A stretch of 5,990 nucleotides of DNA from Chloroflexota bacterium (GTDB lineage: Bacteria > Chloroflexota > UBA6077): NCBI GenBank assembly GCA_021786215.1, contig JAJYNT010000121.1:1-5990 (forward strand). The letters run 5' to 3'. Both the position numbers and the translations under genes were made by a program. This document shows, piece by piece, positions 5,561 through 5,990 of this stretch. Positions within the stretch are counted from its first letter, which is position 1. Each line of letters begins with the position of its first letter. Below the pieces are notes generated by a model that had not been told where the DNA came from, searched no databases, and saw nothing but the letters and a program-made list of their open reading frames with translations.

Positions 5561-5990
5561 AGGCCGGCATCCACCTCGTGATACGGCGTGCCAGTCGGAC
5601 CCAGATGAAGTCGGTGAGAGAGGCCAACAGGGCTACCCACAGCATGATCGCCATGATATCGAGGATGTCCACATTCCCGGTCAGGGCGATGAATACCATG
5701 CCAACGCCGTACTTCGCCCCCATCAGCTCGGCGACCACCTCCAGCCCCCACGCCGTTGGCAGTATTACCCGAATGCCGCCCGTCAGCTCTGGCATGATCG
5801 CCGGCAGGACGACGGTTCGGAACAGCTGGCGCCGGTTGGCCCCCAGCGTGAGTGCGAACTCGCCATACACGGGGGCGACATTGCGCACGGCCTCGATCGT
5901 GTAGATGACCATCCGAACGAAGCAGTAGAACACGAGAAGGGCAAATTGGGTGGACGCGCCACGGCCAAACCAGAGCAAGAAGAATGGGAT
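5559..5990 (-). CDS. ABC transporter permease, nitrate/sulfonate/taurine type (SsuC/TauC-like), 5' end off the window
   Basis: The frame is open from the right edge to TGA at 5561-5559, giving 143 residues of the C-terminal part of a permease. The start IPFFLLWFGRGASTQFALLV matches the span around the conserved WFG of this family. The EAA-type cytoplasmic loop follows as ALTLGANRRQLFRTVVLPAI, which docks the ATPase subunit, and then GGIRVILPTAWGLEVVAELM and GAKYGVGMVFIAL. Further hydrophobic spans lead to the end RRITRWMPA. Relatives import nitrate, alkanesulfonates, taurine, thiamine precursors or other small organic anions with a periplasmic binding protein and an ATPase, neither of which is in the window. 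No lesion is visible in the part seen. It lies upstream of, and on the same strand as, the other genes, so it may belong to the same former operon. Confidence 0.92.
   Translation of the reverse strand: MPFFLLWFGRGASTQFALLVFYCFVRMVIYTIEAVRNVAPVYGEFALTLGANRRQLFRTVVLPAIMPELTGGIRVILPTAWGLEVVAELMGAKYGVGMVFIALTGNVDILDIMAIMLWVALLASLTDFIWVRLARRITRWMPA

Noticed and set aside
1..5990. CRISPR array, tRNA, rRNA, riboswitch or phage genes
   Set aside because: I saw no regularly spaced repeats, no cloverleaf or rRNA-like sequence and no phage protein motifs on either strand.

Overview
The window is GC-rich DNA (by eye about 60% G+C) in which every recognisable gene lies on the minus strand, so transcription runs from base 5990 towards base 1. 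The gene content fits a free-living bacterium with a large metabolic repertoire: an ABC permease of the nitrate/taurine type, a short-chain dehydrogenase, a Gfo/Idh/MocA oxidoreductase, a uroporphyrinogen-decarboxylase-like (URO-D) protein and a cyclase-family metal hydrolase. Such assortments are common in uncultured Chloroflexota, Armatimonadota and related soil or sediment lineages. That placement is a guess, because no phylogenetic marker is present.

Layout in transcription order (right to left): the C-terminal half of a SsuC/TauC-type permease (5990-5559, N-terminus off the edge); a decayed fragment of an NDP-forming acyl-CoA synthetase ATP-grasp domain (5560-5275); an intact SDR oxidoreductase (5210-4452) whose ribosome-binding region is a 4-bp tandem repeat; a 288-bp intergenic stretch with two hairpins; an intact Gfo/Idh/MocA oxidoreductase (4163-3102); an internal fragment of an ISAs1-family transposase (about 3072-2486); a URO-D-family gene split by a 4-bp tandem duplication (2471-1367); the decayed 3' end of a MalG-type sugar ABC permease (about 1275-935); and a cyclase-family hydrolase (774 to beyond base 1), which starts with GTG.

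The main theme is gene decay. Four of the nine genes or gene remnants are broken. Three are old fragments that have lost one or both ends and also carry internal frameshifts or stops. The URO-D gene is full length apart from one clean 4-bp duplication, so its break looks recent, or could be an assembly error. The four genes without lesions (SDR, Gfo/Idh, cyclase, nitrate/taurine-type permease) keep their catalytic or signature residues. The intact enzymes suggest catabolism of a small hydroxylated or carboxylated substrate (two NAD(P)-dependent dehydrogenases and a hydrolase next to a transporter), but no substrate can be named. I found no evidence of a new defence, mobile or RNA-based system. 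The most useful observations are the precisely placed lesions, the IS remnant that runs into the ribosome-binding site of the next gene, and the repeat-based ribosome-binding site of the SDR gene.
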